The notes under the pieces: model-generated | Told to the model about the DNA's origin: nothing | Seen by the model: the letters and a program-made list of their open reading frames with translations, nothing else | Databases searched by the model: none | Shown: one piece after another, positions 48,701-59,641 of the stretch | How positions within the stretch are numbered: position 1 is the first letter of the stretch | Layout of the letters: each line of letters opens with the position of its first letter | Position numbers and translations under genes: made by a program | Source: Hirudinaria manillensis | Lineage: Eukaryota > Annelida > Clitellata > Hirudinida > Hirudinidae | Assembly (NCBI GenBank): GCA_034509925.1 | Contig: CM067530.1 | Span: 4,604,501-4,668,500 of the forward strand | Length of the DNA stretch: 64,000 nt | Direction: 5' to 3'

Positions 48701-51700
48701 ATAAATACATGCAAGGGCCTGTTCCAGTATCAGCGGTTATCCTTTGGACTCAAATGTGCACCTGGCATTTTCCAAGAAGCCATGGATCGAATGATCACAG
48801 GACTTAATGGCTGTGCGGCATATCTAGATGATGTCATTGTGACAGGATCAACAATTCTAGAGCACAACAATAACGTCCAGGCTTTGTTTGAAAGAATTGG
48901 AGATTATGGTTTTTGTATCAGAATGGAGAAGTGCTCTTTTGCAAAACTGGAAATCAACTTCTTGGGACATTCAGTTTCAAAAGATGGCCATTGACCAGAT
49001 CCCAAAAAAATCCAAGCAATTGGAATGCCAGCACCTAAGGACCAAAAGCAGCTAAAATCATTCTTAGGTATGATAAGTTATTATTTGTCTTTTGTGCGTT
49101 CAATGAAAGGCCTCCAGGACAATCTGGAAAAAAGAAGACTAATTCGTCTGGACTGCTGAACACCAGAGAGTTCTGGACAAGCTTGAGATAGTGTTGCAGT
49201 CTGATCTGTTGTTGATGCAATTCGACCCTGGACTGGACATCGTCGTTGCTGCGGACTATGGAGTGGAAGCAATCATCTCTCATCGCTTAGGGGGGAGGTG
49301 TTGTAGGATTATATGTGTATATAATATTTGATCTTTGGTTTATGTACCTCGGGTGATGAGGCACATTTGTTTCCGTTGGTAATTTTGCTCGTGTTTGTTT
49401 CGTACTGTGTTGTATTGCACGGGCTTTAATAAACCGGTTAGATCTTGATTTGCTGGAGTCATAACAATAAGGAATATAAGCTATGACCTTGCACACTTAT
49501 TGAATAGTTTTTTGATTGAATAAACTATGTCAAACAAATTCTTCAAAACATCCTGCTAGACCAGTGATGTCAATGTAAGGATAGTATGGCTGTGACTAAA
49601 GATACAAAACATTGGTCAGGAATGGGATCGGTTATGCCAGAATTGGTGCTGTTATGCCTTTAGAGTTTCAAATGTTTTTTGATAGTCGTTGCCCTAGGTA
49701 AATGATTTGCCCTTGGCAATAAGCTCACACAGATTGTGCAATGTTTGAGAAGTTTGCAACAAATCGTCTGTAACAAATGTATGTACAAAGTCCTATAAAA
49801 CTTTGAAGTTCCTATATATTTTTTGGGGCCAGCCAGTTTTGCCCTAAGAAAACACTATTTGACCTAGGTATTTGACTTCCATTTTGAAAAGTGAGCATTT
49901 CTCAGGATTCAGTTTCATGCCTGCCACTCTAATCCTACTGAACACTCCTCTGAAGTTGTCCGTGTGTTCTTCAAATGTTTTTCCAATAACAATTATGTCA
50001 TCCAAATACACTAAACATGTTTTCCAATTATGACCCTGCAGGATCTGCTCCATTAATCTTTCGAACATGTCAGGGACATTGCACAATCAAAACGGCATGA
50101 CAGTGAATTGCCACAAACCGTCTCGGGCTGAGAAAGCCATTTTTTCTTTGTTGTCATGGTTCAACTCCATCTGCCAATAACTAGTTTTTTGGTCAGAGGT
50201 TAAAGAATTTTTACATCCAGAGGGGGTATCCAAGTTATCCTTGATTCTGGGTAAGAGACAGCTTTAAGTTCTTTAAGTGTTACCTCGTTCAACCTCCAAT
50301 ATAGTCAATGCAAAAACATAGTGATCCATTCTTTTTCTTAGCAGGCACCACCTTTGAGCTGCTAGGGGCTATTCAAGGATTCAATGACTCCTTGATCCTT
50401 CATTTCTTCTACCATTTTTGAACTCTTACTAACAGCAGGAGGCACCGAGGGGCTTGCCATATGGGCTGGTTGTTACCTACAATGATTCGATGCTGAACTG
50501 GTTTAGTTCTTCCAAGTGATGCATCATGCTCAGCCATGATATCATGGTATTCAATGATTAGATCCTTGGCTTTCTGGTACTCTTCTCCTTGTAGTGTTTC
50601 TTTTAAGTTAAGCAAAATCTTTTGTACCAAAGGTCTGATGGTTTTTACTATTTTTATGCCATTCTTCTTCTAATGGTTGTATCCATTGCACAATAGTAGT
50701 GCCCACTTTGAAGTTTTATCCTTGCTCACTTAAGTTCATCACCCTATTAGGTATCTTGTGATTGGAACTTACTTCTAGTACACTGCTAGTGTACGTCTAA
50801 TCAACAGCTCTTTGCGGCATACTTTTCTGTTTCTATTGTAATCAAACTTTTATGTTTCAGGTCTTCCATTCTACCCCATATCATACTTTCTGACAGTGCC
50901 GGAATAATGGAGAATCTGAACGTGGGCTTCTACTGACTCTTCATTGCCGTAACACAAGGGGATTTCTACAAGGCCCTGCCTAAAAGTACCACCTATAAGG
51001 TTTAAATGAATTCCATAGTGCCCCATGAAATCCCATTACATGGGCTGCCAGAAAACTCATGTTCACAGTTCTGTTCTCCTATTTAAAAATGTATGGTGGA
51101 GGATCTCAATACTTGTACCAGCTCCCCCATGGTTGTCTTCAAGGTATATGACCCGTTTTTCTTAATGTTCAATTTCTAGCCATCTGTGGTTGGATTATTG
51201 ACGCTCCAGTGTCAAGGATAAAAATCTGTCTCTTATTCCCTATTCGTCTTTTTACTCCTAGGGTTGTTCCTTTTCTAATGGAAATGACTAGAAGGAAGTT
51301 GAGGAAGCTTTTGTGAATATCTGACCCAGTTTTCATTCCATAAAACCCTGTGGCTCCTGGTTTTCCTGATTCTTATTGTTCCTCCAGTTACACTTCTCCC
51401 ACACATGCATTTCTGAATCTTCTTTCCATAGCCTCTGATAGTTCTGTGCAGTCATGGCAATCCAGCATGGTTTGCAGGAGATCCGCTACTTTCCCTGAAG
51501 AGCTATGGTCAGGATGGTTTAGTGAGTATATTAATATGTTTAAGGCCAAAAATATTGAAGCCAAAGAAATTGTAGGAAACAAAGGCTTCATTCATTATTA
51601 TGAGTCTATTAAGTTTAAAGCTTAATACAATTTTAATTTTTTTGGATAGTGCTTTATAAAAATTTGAATTGGAACAGCATAGTTAAAACCTGATACCCTC

Positions 51701-54700
51701 ATGTAGGACGATATACAAACCCAGGTTTTTTATTCACTGATTTCAGGTGGTAGCAACTACTGAGAATAGAAGGGAGCAAGTGATTATATAATAAAACTAT
51801 AAAAATTGGAATATATGAATCCAAACATAAATATGTATCATAACTACTTAGTGCAATTGCTTACAATAGTATTTATTAAATTTATTGGCAGCAATTTTAT
51901 ACAATTTATCACACAAATAATAAATTTATCAAATTGTATTTTAGTCTTAATGGATATGAATGTATCACTATTTCTGGATTAGTGAAAGGATTACAGAGCA
52001 AATTCAGCCATGGAAAAAGACATTTATGGAATGCAGTACATATTAATGAGTCGTGGCACCTTGTTGATTGCCAACTCGGAAGGAAGTCAGATTTTTTTGA
52101 TAATCTGGTAAACATACATGCATTTTACTTTTCTGTATTTGAAATAAATCCAAACTTTATTTTGGTATTGCATAGGCATTGAAAATACAAAATATGTATC
52201 ATTGGATTTAGTTGGAATCAATTACAATAAATGATATTAACTTGATGTTTGGTCAACTGTTATATATTAAATATGTATTGGACCTTTTGCAAAAATTGTA
52301 ACCTTGGACCCAAATAATTAAGGATAATTAAAATTATATTGTGATTAATTTATAATTAATTACTATTCAGGGTACTATTCAGATTCTTTTGTTATGAATC
52401 TTGACAATAGTATAATGTAGTAAATAAGCAGTGTATGTTAATGGCAAGAGAAAGAGAGATAGCAGACTTCAAGACTTAGACTATTAGGAAAGTTATAACT
52501 TCCAGCCATCTTTAGATCAATTATGTTAACTGAATACTTCCAATAAACCTTATTTTCCATTAATTGGTTTGAGGACCCATGGGTTATAACATTGGTATCA
52601 GGAGTAAGATTTAGAGGCAAAGGGGGATCCAAGAATAAATGAACTAGAGGCTTAGTTGGAAGTAAAAGATGGAAAAATACTTAAAAGAATTTTACATTCC
52701 TGAACTAAGACAAAAACTGAGATATGAAGGCCTTGATTTGAAAGACATGAAAGCTGAGTTACAGGAGCAACTGGGAGCCTGGCTGATAGAGAATGGCTGT
52801 GGGGGATTATGAACCCGGAGGATTATGTTTTTGAAGATACATATTTGGGAAAATTGAATGAAATTTTGGAGAAGCATGGCAGAGCTGAACTGAAAAAGAA
52901 TTCTTAATATGCTTTGGAAGCCACAGTAGTGTTCTAAGCCAGGTTACCTTGTTGGTTTCCATTGAAAACTATACTGAAAAGAGTTCTGATAGGAGCACTT
53001 TGGAGATCAAAGTGATGCTTCCATGTTATGAGTAACTCTGCGAGAAGGGTGGCAAAGAAGAGCAAGTCAAACCCATGACTACAGATGCAGTTTCTGACAG
53101 CATTGAGATTGACTTCTTTGCAGATCCATCCAATCACAGTCTGGGCATCTCTTTGGAAACTCAATCCCTGGTGGCGAACACAGAGGTTGTGGGCAACCAT
53201 GGAGTGACTGAGACTTATGAGGTGAGACACTAGCAATTTTATCAAGAACCCTATTGGGGATGGAGTGTGCAGAGTTATTCAGAGTTAAGATAGCTATAGA
53301 GTCACTGGTAGAGCATGAGGAATCATCAACAGAACTTATAGAATCATCAGTGGAGCAATGGAATCAGCAGAAGAAGTTGAACTTAGAAATGATGATGGGC
53401 TGTTCCAGGAGGTTGGAGGGGCACAGAAGCAGACTGGATGAAAAAGCAGGTATCAAATGGGATGGTGAGACAAGAGATGAGGACAGTGGGATCATCAATC
53501 TAGTGATCCCAGGGTGAAGATGAGCAGATGCCTCTTTGGGATTAACAGATTTAATAAGTAATATATTTAATTTTGTAACCCTGTACCCAAATACAGAAAA
53601 AAAGAATTTCCTATATTGCGATTAATTAATTTTATAATTAATTTTGTAATCTTTGGTTATGAACCTCAGCAATAGTGTAACCTAGCAAATAATCAAGAGA
53701 AAGAAAGATGTCAGACCTCAAGACTTAGATAATTAGGAAACTCCCAGCCATCTCTGGATCAGTTATGTTGACTGAACACTTCCAATAAGCCTGACCTTCC
53801 ATTAATTAGTTTGAGGACCCCTGGGTTATAACAGTATTTATTAATTTTATTATTAAAATTAGTATTATTATTTTTATATTTATCAATTAGATTCTTTTTA
53901 GTTCTTTTGGTAATTGCTTGCTTAATTATTTACAGTCTGAATCTGCCATTGAAGATTATTATTTTCTACCTGATCCAAGGAATTTTATAAACACACATTT
54001 TCCTTTCGATTTAAAATGGCAGTTATTAGAGACACCAATCTCACTTAAGAACTTCCACGATATAGTCAGTGTCAAGCCAGCATACTTTAAGCATGGTCTT
54101 TTATTGGTCCGACCTTTAAAGCATTGCATAAGTATTCAAGGTGAAACCACTGTAGTTTTGAAACAAAATGTTGAGGTATGTGTTTGTTTTTGATGTTTCA
54201 TTACTTGATTCATTTGCTCAATTGATTTTCAGATGGACTTGTCTTTCAAGTGTTCCCTAATTTTTTTGAATGACAATAAATTGGAATTAAATGACTATGC
54301 AATGCATTACTTCAAGGAAGATTTGGTTATATTTCAAATAAGATTTCCTATAAAGGGAGATTATCATCTGGTGGTGTATGTGAAAGATATTAGAAGTGAT
54401 GATAACTATGAAGAAATCTGTGAGTTTATAGTGGAAAATGAAATGGTTTGTAGCCACTTGAAGGCCTTTATACCATCATCTTCTTGTTGGGGTTATTCCA
54501 ATTTTGCCAAAAAGAATGGCATTAAGAGTTCTCTTGAAACACCTTTGATAGAAACTTCTGATGGATCAGCCAAAGTATCAATATACTCTTCACAGAATTT
54601 TAAATTTTCTGTAGAGTTTGAAAATTCTGCTGGACAAGAAGTTAACTGCACTAGTTTGATTTCTAAAATAGATAATAATGTTGAAATATTGGTCAAGTGC

Positions 54701-55483
54701 CCAGAAGTTGGAGAATATTGTTTGAATATCTTTGCAGTTAATCTTGAAGATTGTGATTCAGTGTTTCATAAGGTGTTTCAAATATATGTGGTGTTTCAAT
54801 GTGATAAATTTCATACAGATGAAAAAATATTGGATACAATTATTAAAATACCTTTTGGGTTTCTGGGTCCCCAACCAAGTAACACCCTCTTTGATGTCAC
54901 ATTTTTGGGAGGTTTGAGCACAGTTTTTGAAAGTGCAGAAAATGTTGTTGAATTGAACTTTTGTAACAAAATGGACATTAATTTATTTTGTACACTGACT
55001 AGTGTTAACTCCTTAAACAATTTTTCATCTTTTGTCTTAAAGCAGAAAAAAAAGTGCTTTACTAATTTCATATTGCTATTGCCAGAAGAAGGCTATTATT
55101 TGTTTCAAGTGTATGGAAGTGAACATTCACGTGATTTTCTTAATGTTTACAATGTTTTGATTTTTTGCAAATATGTAAATGTATCTAGGCAGGTTTTTGA
55201 ATTTCCAATTCAGATGAGAGCTTGGAATGGTTTTCTTCATCATCCTCTCCAGAAATGCCTGAAATCAGAGAGTAAAGCAGTGGAGTTTCTGCTTGAAAAG
55301 CCAGATAGTAGTGGCATTTGCATGGTGGTGGATAATATTTCTTTCCCATTTTATTTGACAAGTGGTGTTTGGCATCTGACTGTTAATCTCCACAAATTTT
55401 CACGTGGATGTCAAATTAAGATTTGCGCTTGTGATGATCATGAGGATGTTGTCGATGAGTTATTAGCGTACACGATAATTTAA
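36747..55483 (+). CDS. Kyphoscoliosis peptidase/hillarin-like protein, two transglutaminase-like units (5' end missing)
   Basis: Exons that join in frame: 36747-36884, 38603-39638, 45737-45777 (a 41-nt exon, less certain), 47326-47451, 51945-52107, 53936-54175 and 54233-55483. The family has a transglutaminase-like fold and acts at the cytoskeleton; vertebrate KY is in muscle Z-discs. Unit 1: AIFTWLSF, SSYAEAFMKLA, HSWNAVEI, FLLDCYW, DDFYFLVDPRNMIFSHFPE. Unit 2: KIFELV, HAYAFELLC, RHLWNAVHI, WHLVDC, EDYYFLPDPRNFINTHFP, followed by a long beta-rich C-terminal region. In both units the His and Asp of the Cys-His-Asp triad are present, but the Cys before YA is replaced, so a non-enzymatic role is likely. 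Splice sites are GT-AG; the donor at 39638 is inferred, and otherwise that exon runs on to a stop at 39656. Introns are filled with mobile elements. Confidence 0.8.
37525..37720. repeat. AAT/ATTA-rich simple repeat with internal inverted symmetry
   Basis: Runs of AATAATAAT followed by TTATTATTATCATTACC and three TCTATAG units. The two halves are complementary and could fold. Inside an intron of the KY-like gene. Confidence 0.7.
39700..42145 (-). mobile_element. HERO-like fragment G inside a KY-like intron
   Basis: Minus-strand relative of element B. From right to left: basic linker (42142-41900), APGPNGVPYLLYKR (about 41735), RPISLLNVEGKIFFSIMASRL, VVWLDLANTCGSVPH (41350-41390), thumb and linker (40790-40277), and the CCHC knuckle region (CGLCGRTETLHHVLSNC, about 40010-40060). 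The frame is broken many times, and it loses similarity before the endonuclease, near 39800. Motif A has Cys where B has Tyr. Old and inactive. Confidence 0.75.
42870..44350 (-). mobile_element. HERO-like fragment H inside a KY-like intron
   Basis: A second minus-strand copy with APGPNEIPYLLYKR (about 44110), RPISLLNVKGKI, TAVQKGGITGVPG and an FMDN-type motif C (AFMDNTTIILN, about 43445), where the second Asp of the catalytic pair is Asn. It ends in the linker near 42880 without an endonuclease. Several frameshifts. Confidence 0.7.
44453..44673 (+). mobile_element. Probable solo LTR, SAP-gag LTR family
   Basis: Starts TGTTATAAC and ends ..GGATTATTACA, flanked by TTAT on both sides (44449-44452 and 44674-44677), a possible 4-bp target duplication. 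Its last ~75 bp (GGCATTGAATACCTTCC.. to the end) match the LTR remnant at 58003-58081, which precedes a SAP-domain gag. No internal region is present. Confidence 0.5.
44936..45340 (-). mobile_element. HERO-like endonuclease fragment I
   Basis: Encodes on the minus strand only the C-terminal endonuclease segment (AKDWTFAADLQGE, KPDLVMVSAATDSFIMVELKVIWEDRR), which corresponds to ANDWRIAADIEG and VELTVPWEDR of element B. It lies upstream (in element sense) of fragment H and so is not H's own C-terminus. A 5'-truncated copy, or a displaced end of fragment G or H. Confidence 0.65.
47612..49466 (+). mobile_element. Decayed Gypsy element, same family as the intact one
   Basis: Plus-strand copy with a partial 5' LTR (47612 to about 47670, TGTTGTAGG start), a 3' LTR at 49299-49466 preceded by a polypurine tract (49290-49298), and 5-bp target duplications ATAAG at 47607-47611 and 49467-49471. 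The inside keeps pieces of gag, the protease region (LDAVGLW where DSGA is expected), and RT (48626-48994, with AAYLDDVIVTGS) with many frameshifts. Integrase and most of RNase H are deleted. The 5' LTR jumps directly into gag, so there is an internal deletion. Lies in an intron of the KY-like gene. Confidence 0.85.
49640..51450 (-). mobile_element. Decayed Gypsy-type pol fragment, different family
   Basis: Minus-strand fragments: an aspartic protease motif (ILDTGASIIQP, near 51200-51230), the pre-RT linker (GRTKPVQHRIIVGNNQPIWQAPR, 50440-50520), and RT with CLVYLDDIIVIGKTFEEH (about 49960-50020) and LNPEKCSLFKMEVKYLGQIV. Sequence differs clearly from the intact Gypsy family. Many stops; no LTR found. 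Confidence 0.7.
52297..53833 (+). mobile_element. Short LTR element with SAP-domain gag
   Basis: Two related LTRs, 52297-52591 (295 bp) and 53574-53833 (260 bp), both starting TGTAACC and ending GGGTTATAACA. Directly after the first is TTGGTATCAGGAGTAAG, a primer-binding site of the type seen in other LTR elements. The inner ~980 bp hold only a small SAP-like frame and a downstream acidic frame (53254-53517), with no protease, RT or integrase. It is a non-autonomous or internally deleted element. No clear target duplication. Lies between two exons of the KY-like gene. Confidence 0.72.
52669..52812 (+). pseudogene. SAP-domain gag start of the LTR element
   Basis: ATG 52669, then a SAP-type DNA-binding helix pair (LRQKLRYEGLDLKDMKAELQ, EQLGAWLIENG). 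The stop at 52810-52812 results from a frameshift: the next frame continues PEDYVFEDTYLGKLNEIL, paralleling DPEGYIFDG in the copy at 58138. SAP domains usually bind AT-rich DNA. Confidence 0.6.
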
Positions 55484-56260
55484 AGGGATTGGTTATATTC
55501 TTGCAATTACATATTTTTCTGCTTGAGCTTGGGGTAGATCTCAAAATTGTAGATTCTTGGCAACTGCTTGTTTCCATCGCGAATTTAAATGTTTTATTAA
55601 TTATCAGTAACTTTTAGCGTTATTTTGGTTTCGAGGCTATTATTAAATTTTCTTTATATGAGTTTTTGTGTCATGACAGTTGACCGAGAAATAATGTTTT
55701 GTGGCTTAGACGTACTTTCTAAATTGGACAAGTTAGGAAAAAAATTATGTAATGCATGAGAAAATACGTTCGTTGCTTCAGGGACCTTGTGATTCCCTTA
55801 ACCGCTAGATGCTGCTATTATACGGTCTAGAACACGTGAGAGAAATTTAGAAAATATTAAAGTTGGGACCGAAATGTAATAAATGGAGGCACTGGAACCT
55901 GATAAAATGTGTGAGAATATTAAATTTAAGGGCTGGATCTGCCTCCCTCCCGATCGTCAAGCTTAAAAAAACTTTTTTTTCTTGTGGTTTTATTTACATA
56001 CCTTAAATACAGTCATTTTTCAATTTTTCATTTTATTTTTTTATTTCATTTCATTTTACAATTTTCGTTTACTCCGCACGTTTTGTGCGAAGACGGAATT
56101 TGAAGTGTTCCGTAAAGCCCCGCTCTCCATTACCCTAACACTTATTAATAATATGACATCTCTACGTTTTTTTTGCCTTTACAAACAATGTTAAAATGGA
56201 CATTTTTGTCCTAATGGGTGAAAAAAACCGCGGTGGTTATACGGCGGTAGGCGGCGGTGC
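55484..56260. other. 3' flank of the KY-like gene, no gene
   Basis: Contains the 3' UTR of the KY-like gene. AT-rich with no coding frame that I recognise; a short GC-rich stretch (GGCGGTAGGCGGCGG) lies right before the DNA-transposon end. Confidence 0.5.
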
Positions 56261-56603
56261 ATAGGGTATCGGAAATCTGTAATTATTTCAATTTATAAAT
56301 ATATAACAAGTTGCACATTTTTGGAAAGGGGAGATGATAACCTTTTAGAACATCGTAAAATTATTTAATTTACCTTTTTTTTATTAACGAAAATTTAATT
56401 TAAAAATCAATTATAGCAAAAATAATTTTACTAAAAATGGAAAGATATTGGTTTATATATCATTTTGTAGTACTATTAATTATCTTTAAAATGATATATA
56501 ACATTATTGTATTCTAAGCTTCGGAGCTAAGATAATGCGCTTCAAAGATTTAATTACGAAACGACTACATGAGGTGCTTATTTGTTATGTGCGGCACTCA
56601 AAA
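56261..56603 (+). repeat. Left terminal inverted repeat
   Basis: About 340 bp, starting ATAGGGTATCGGAAATCTG and ending near GTGCGGCACTCAAAAC. Its reverse complement, imperfect with small gaps, lies at 58470-58804. The outer border could be TA|GGGTATCGG. Confidence 0.8.
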
Positions 56604-56784
56604 CGCATGGAAATTCCAATATATCTAGAGGTCTTGTAGTGCTAATGAAACTGTACAAAATAATGTATATGTTTACTGATTTCCAAAGTTTCTGAGTGCA
56701 TTTAAGCCTCTTCATAGTTTCGAATGTACTTCGCTGCGGAATCCGGAGCCAAGTGGGAAAAGAATCTTTCTTTACAGCGCAGTT

Positions 56785-57288
56785 ATGCATTGGCGCTCGG
56801 GAAAGGAAGCCTTTCCACTTTTCGATTTTCTGTCTAGCGACCAATCACAATTATTTATTGGCAGCTTGTTGTATACGGCTGTTAATTTCATTACATTTCA
56901 CTCGAAAAACCCACGATTCTTCAGTACAATCGTGGTAGACTTTTGCCGAGCCTCTTTGAATGCTATTTTGTCTGTGACGACATTTTTAACCATTTCTGAG
57001 TACCTCGGTATGGTTTACCAGAATTGCGTGGAAGATTTGACCTCCACGAAGCCCCGCACGACAGTATTGTTGTGCTGCTCACATTATACTAAAATAATAG
57101 TTGACGATGTGAGAAAGGTCGTCACAGACAAAAGATTTCGACAGTACCACATTTGCGCCTTAATGTCCGCTGACTCCTTCAAATTAGCGGATAGTATAAG
57201 ATCACTTATACTTTCTTTTTTAAATATTTGCCTGACGCCAAACCGAACAAAGGAGCTGCAAACTCATTTCGACGTAATAGGTCGCTGA
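56785..57288 (+). pseudogene. DDE-type transposase fragment (tentative)
   Basis: 167 codons from ATG 56785 to TGA 57286-57288. The segment IVVDFCRASLNAILSVTTFLTISEYLGMVY followed by a C.SH..K block (LLCCSHYTKIIVDDVRKVV) and helices (CALMSADSFKLADSIRSLILSFLNICL) has the order of a large animal transposase family in which an Asp is followed by a Cys/His insertion. Placement next to long inverted repeats supports this. The N-terminal part and the last acidic residue are not seen. The call rests on pattern memory only. Confidence 0.4.
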
Positions 57289-57289
57289 T

Positions 57290-57760
57290 GAGATTCAGAC
57301 CGATGGGGAAACTCTCCAAGAATTAGAAGCTGATGTCAGACGACTTGCATACATAGCCTATCCGCAGTTCCCTACCGTGATACTTGAGACAATCATAAAT
57401 ACAGCTTTCATCGACAGTATCCGAGACGAAGAATTGAAATTAGCGGTAAGGATTAATGGCAAACAAACCAGTCCTGAAGCACTTGCATTTGCGTTGACAT
57501 TCGAGGCATCAAAGGCATCCATCAGAAAGGGTTTGTGCATAAAAAGTACTGACACTCACGTTGAGGAACAGAGTCACCTTGTCAAGAAATTGACAGATTA
57601 AGGAGAATCTGACCAAGTTAAATGCCGATCTAAAGTTTCGAAGGAATGATCAAAGACCAAGATGCTTTCTCTGTAACAAACCAGGCCACATGAAGAAACA
57701 TTGTAGAGCAGTCACGGACGGAGTACCGGAACCAGCATTGGAGGAATAATAAAGAATCAG
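57290..57760 (+). pseudogene. LTR-retrotransposon gag fragment with zinc knuckle
   Basis: Frames cover a gag core (RRLAYIAYPQFPTVILETI, DSIRDEELKLAVRINGK, ALAFALTFEASKAS) and then, after a stop or shift near 57600, a CCHC knuckle (CFLCNKPGHMKKHC, about 57665-57706). The start overlaps the end of the transposase fragment, marking an insertion junction near 57275. Probably the gag tail of the SAP-gag family. Confidence 0.65.
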
Positions 57761-58002
57761 GAAAACTTGTAGACGACGGTTTAATGGAACGAAAATCAGG
57801 ACAACAACTTATGAAAACTCCTTCAACCATTGTAGCAATCACCGCCATTGGAAAAGAAACAACCCTAGGTGTACAAGGCCGAATAAGTAACAAAAACAGA
57901 TTTTCATTCTCGACATCGAGCATCACGATCGATTATCCAACCCCAGATGATTGAACACCATTAAGAAAAACGGGTCATACACCCTAAAAACGGCCACAGG
58001 AG

Positions 58003-58362
58003 AATTAGGCATTGAATACCTTCCAAAGGCCATTTTATCAATAAACCTAACTTCCATAAATTAGGACCTCGGATCATTACATTGGTGTCAGGAGTGGTTT
58101 TCTAATCAGGTGACAAAAAGTTAGATTTGTTATAAATATGGCTAAGTTCTTGGAAGAGTTGACTATGCCCGGAGTGAGATATGAGTTGAAGCAACGAAAC
58201 CTGAACTCAACAGGTCTAAAAGCCGAGTTGCAGGAGCGACTCGAGGCATGGCTGACAGAGAACGGCCATGACCCAGAAGGATACATATTCGATGGGCCAC
58301 CATCAGAGAGAGCGACTGCTTTGCAGAGACAGGTTAATACCGTTACAGAATCTATGGGATAA
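58003..58362 (+). mobile_element. LTR end, primer-binding site and SAP-domain gag start
   Basis: 58003-58081 matches the end of the solo LTR at 44.6 kb. TTGGTGTCAGGAGTGG follows, then ATG 58138 opens a 74-codon frame ending TGA at 58360-58362 with a SAP motif (GVRYELKQRNLNSTGLKAEL, QERLEAWLTENGHDPEG). It is homologous to the frame at 52669. The rest of gag and pol are missing here. Confidence 0.7.
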
Positions 58363-58469
58363 CTTAAAAACCGCCGTGTGTACTAAAATTGAGGAACTGT
58401 GGACAGAGGTGAACCTTTCGAAACACAAACAAACAAACAAAAAAAGAGGAATACCAACCAAAATAACAT

Positions 58470-58804
58470 CAATGGTTTTAAGTGCCGCACATAACAAATA
58501 AGCGCCTCATGTAGTCGTTTCGTAATTAAATCTTTGAATCATATTATCTCAGCTTAGAATACAATAATCTTATATATCATTTTAAAGATAATTAATAGTA
58601 CTACAAAATGATATATAAACCAATATCTTGACCATGTTTAGTAAAATTATTTTTAAATTGAATTTTCGTTAATAAAAAAAGGGTAAATTAAATAATTTTA
58701 CGATATTCTAAAAGGTTATCATCTCCCCTTTATAAAAATGTGCAACTTGTTTTATGTTCATGTTTATAAATATTTCAATTTATTGCAGATTTCCGATACC
58801 CTAT
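58470..58804 (-). repeat. Right terminal inverted repeat
   Basis: Reverse complement of 56261-56603. Ends CAGATTTCCGATACCCTAT on the plus strand. Confidence 0.8.
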
Positions 58805-59641
58805 AAAACTTAAAATGAAATTCAAAATAATCAACTCCGCTTTTGTATAAATGGTGTTACTTCTTCAATTCTATTCTTGCTTAGAACGGTCGTCTTTTGC
58901 TTGCCTAGCTTTATTCTTAAAGCTCTTTTCCTCTTAATACACACATGTATCAAAATGCGTTACCTCTAATTATCCCAAGTTGCCTTCATTTAGCGCTAAT
59001 CAAATGCACGAAAATGTCTGCATGATACGAATTCTCATTGCACCATCCAAATTTTTCGAGTCTTTCAAAATCTAGAACATTAATTGAAATTATTTTTAAC
59101 ACTCTTCTGAACTATTATCCCTTAAATGAAAATATAACTATAGAATGTATTTACTTTTGCTGAAGGAAGTATTTGCTCAAATGTCATCGTTAACAAGAAG
59201 CTCAAGCACGGCCGTGAGAAAATTTAACTAGAATTGAATTTCAAACCATAATCATTTGTTATTTGAGTAAAGAGAATCACAGAAACCAGAAGCTTTTGAA
59301 AGGAGTGATCCCTATGTTGGCCTCTTGCAATATATGCTCCACGAACTAACTTGTAAAGCAAACACGATTACGCGCGAAAGTTATTGGGTAACACAGGCAG
59401 ACACATGCTGTCAAATATGACGAGGGAGGTTGAAATACTTTTATACATTCTAATGTAAGTTGACTTCATGGGGTACGTTCTTTTTTTTCGTTCGTTTGCG
59501 AACTTTGCCTTTCCTTGTTCGCTTGACTTTTATTTCTCGTTGAGTAAACACAATAGTAACTTTTGTTACATTTTATTTCATATTTTTTGCACTTTCAACA
59601 TGCGGAATAAGTATATTCATTTTCATTTCATAAAGATTATC
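58805..59641. other. 3' flank of MORN3, no gene
   Basis: AT-rich spacer between the inverted-repeat element and the MORN3 stop codon. No coding exon or repeat recognised. Confidence 0.5.

Larger units (their letters stand above)
56261..58804 (+). mobile_element. DNA-transposon-like unit with ~340-bp inverted repeats and nested LTR debris
   Basis: Long imperfect inverted repeats bound a 1.9-kb interior. It holds a transposase fragment (56785-57288), then a gag fragment with a zinc knuckle (57290-57760), an LTR end (58003-58081), a primer-binding site (TTGGTGTCAGGAGTGG) and a SAP-domain gag start (58138-58362). The retrotransposon parts are out of order (gag tail before LTR), so they were inserted and rearranged, or the interior has been captured. 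A TA target duplication is possible (CA-TA-GGG on the left, CCC-TA-TA on the right). Confidence 0.65.
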
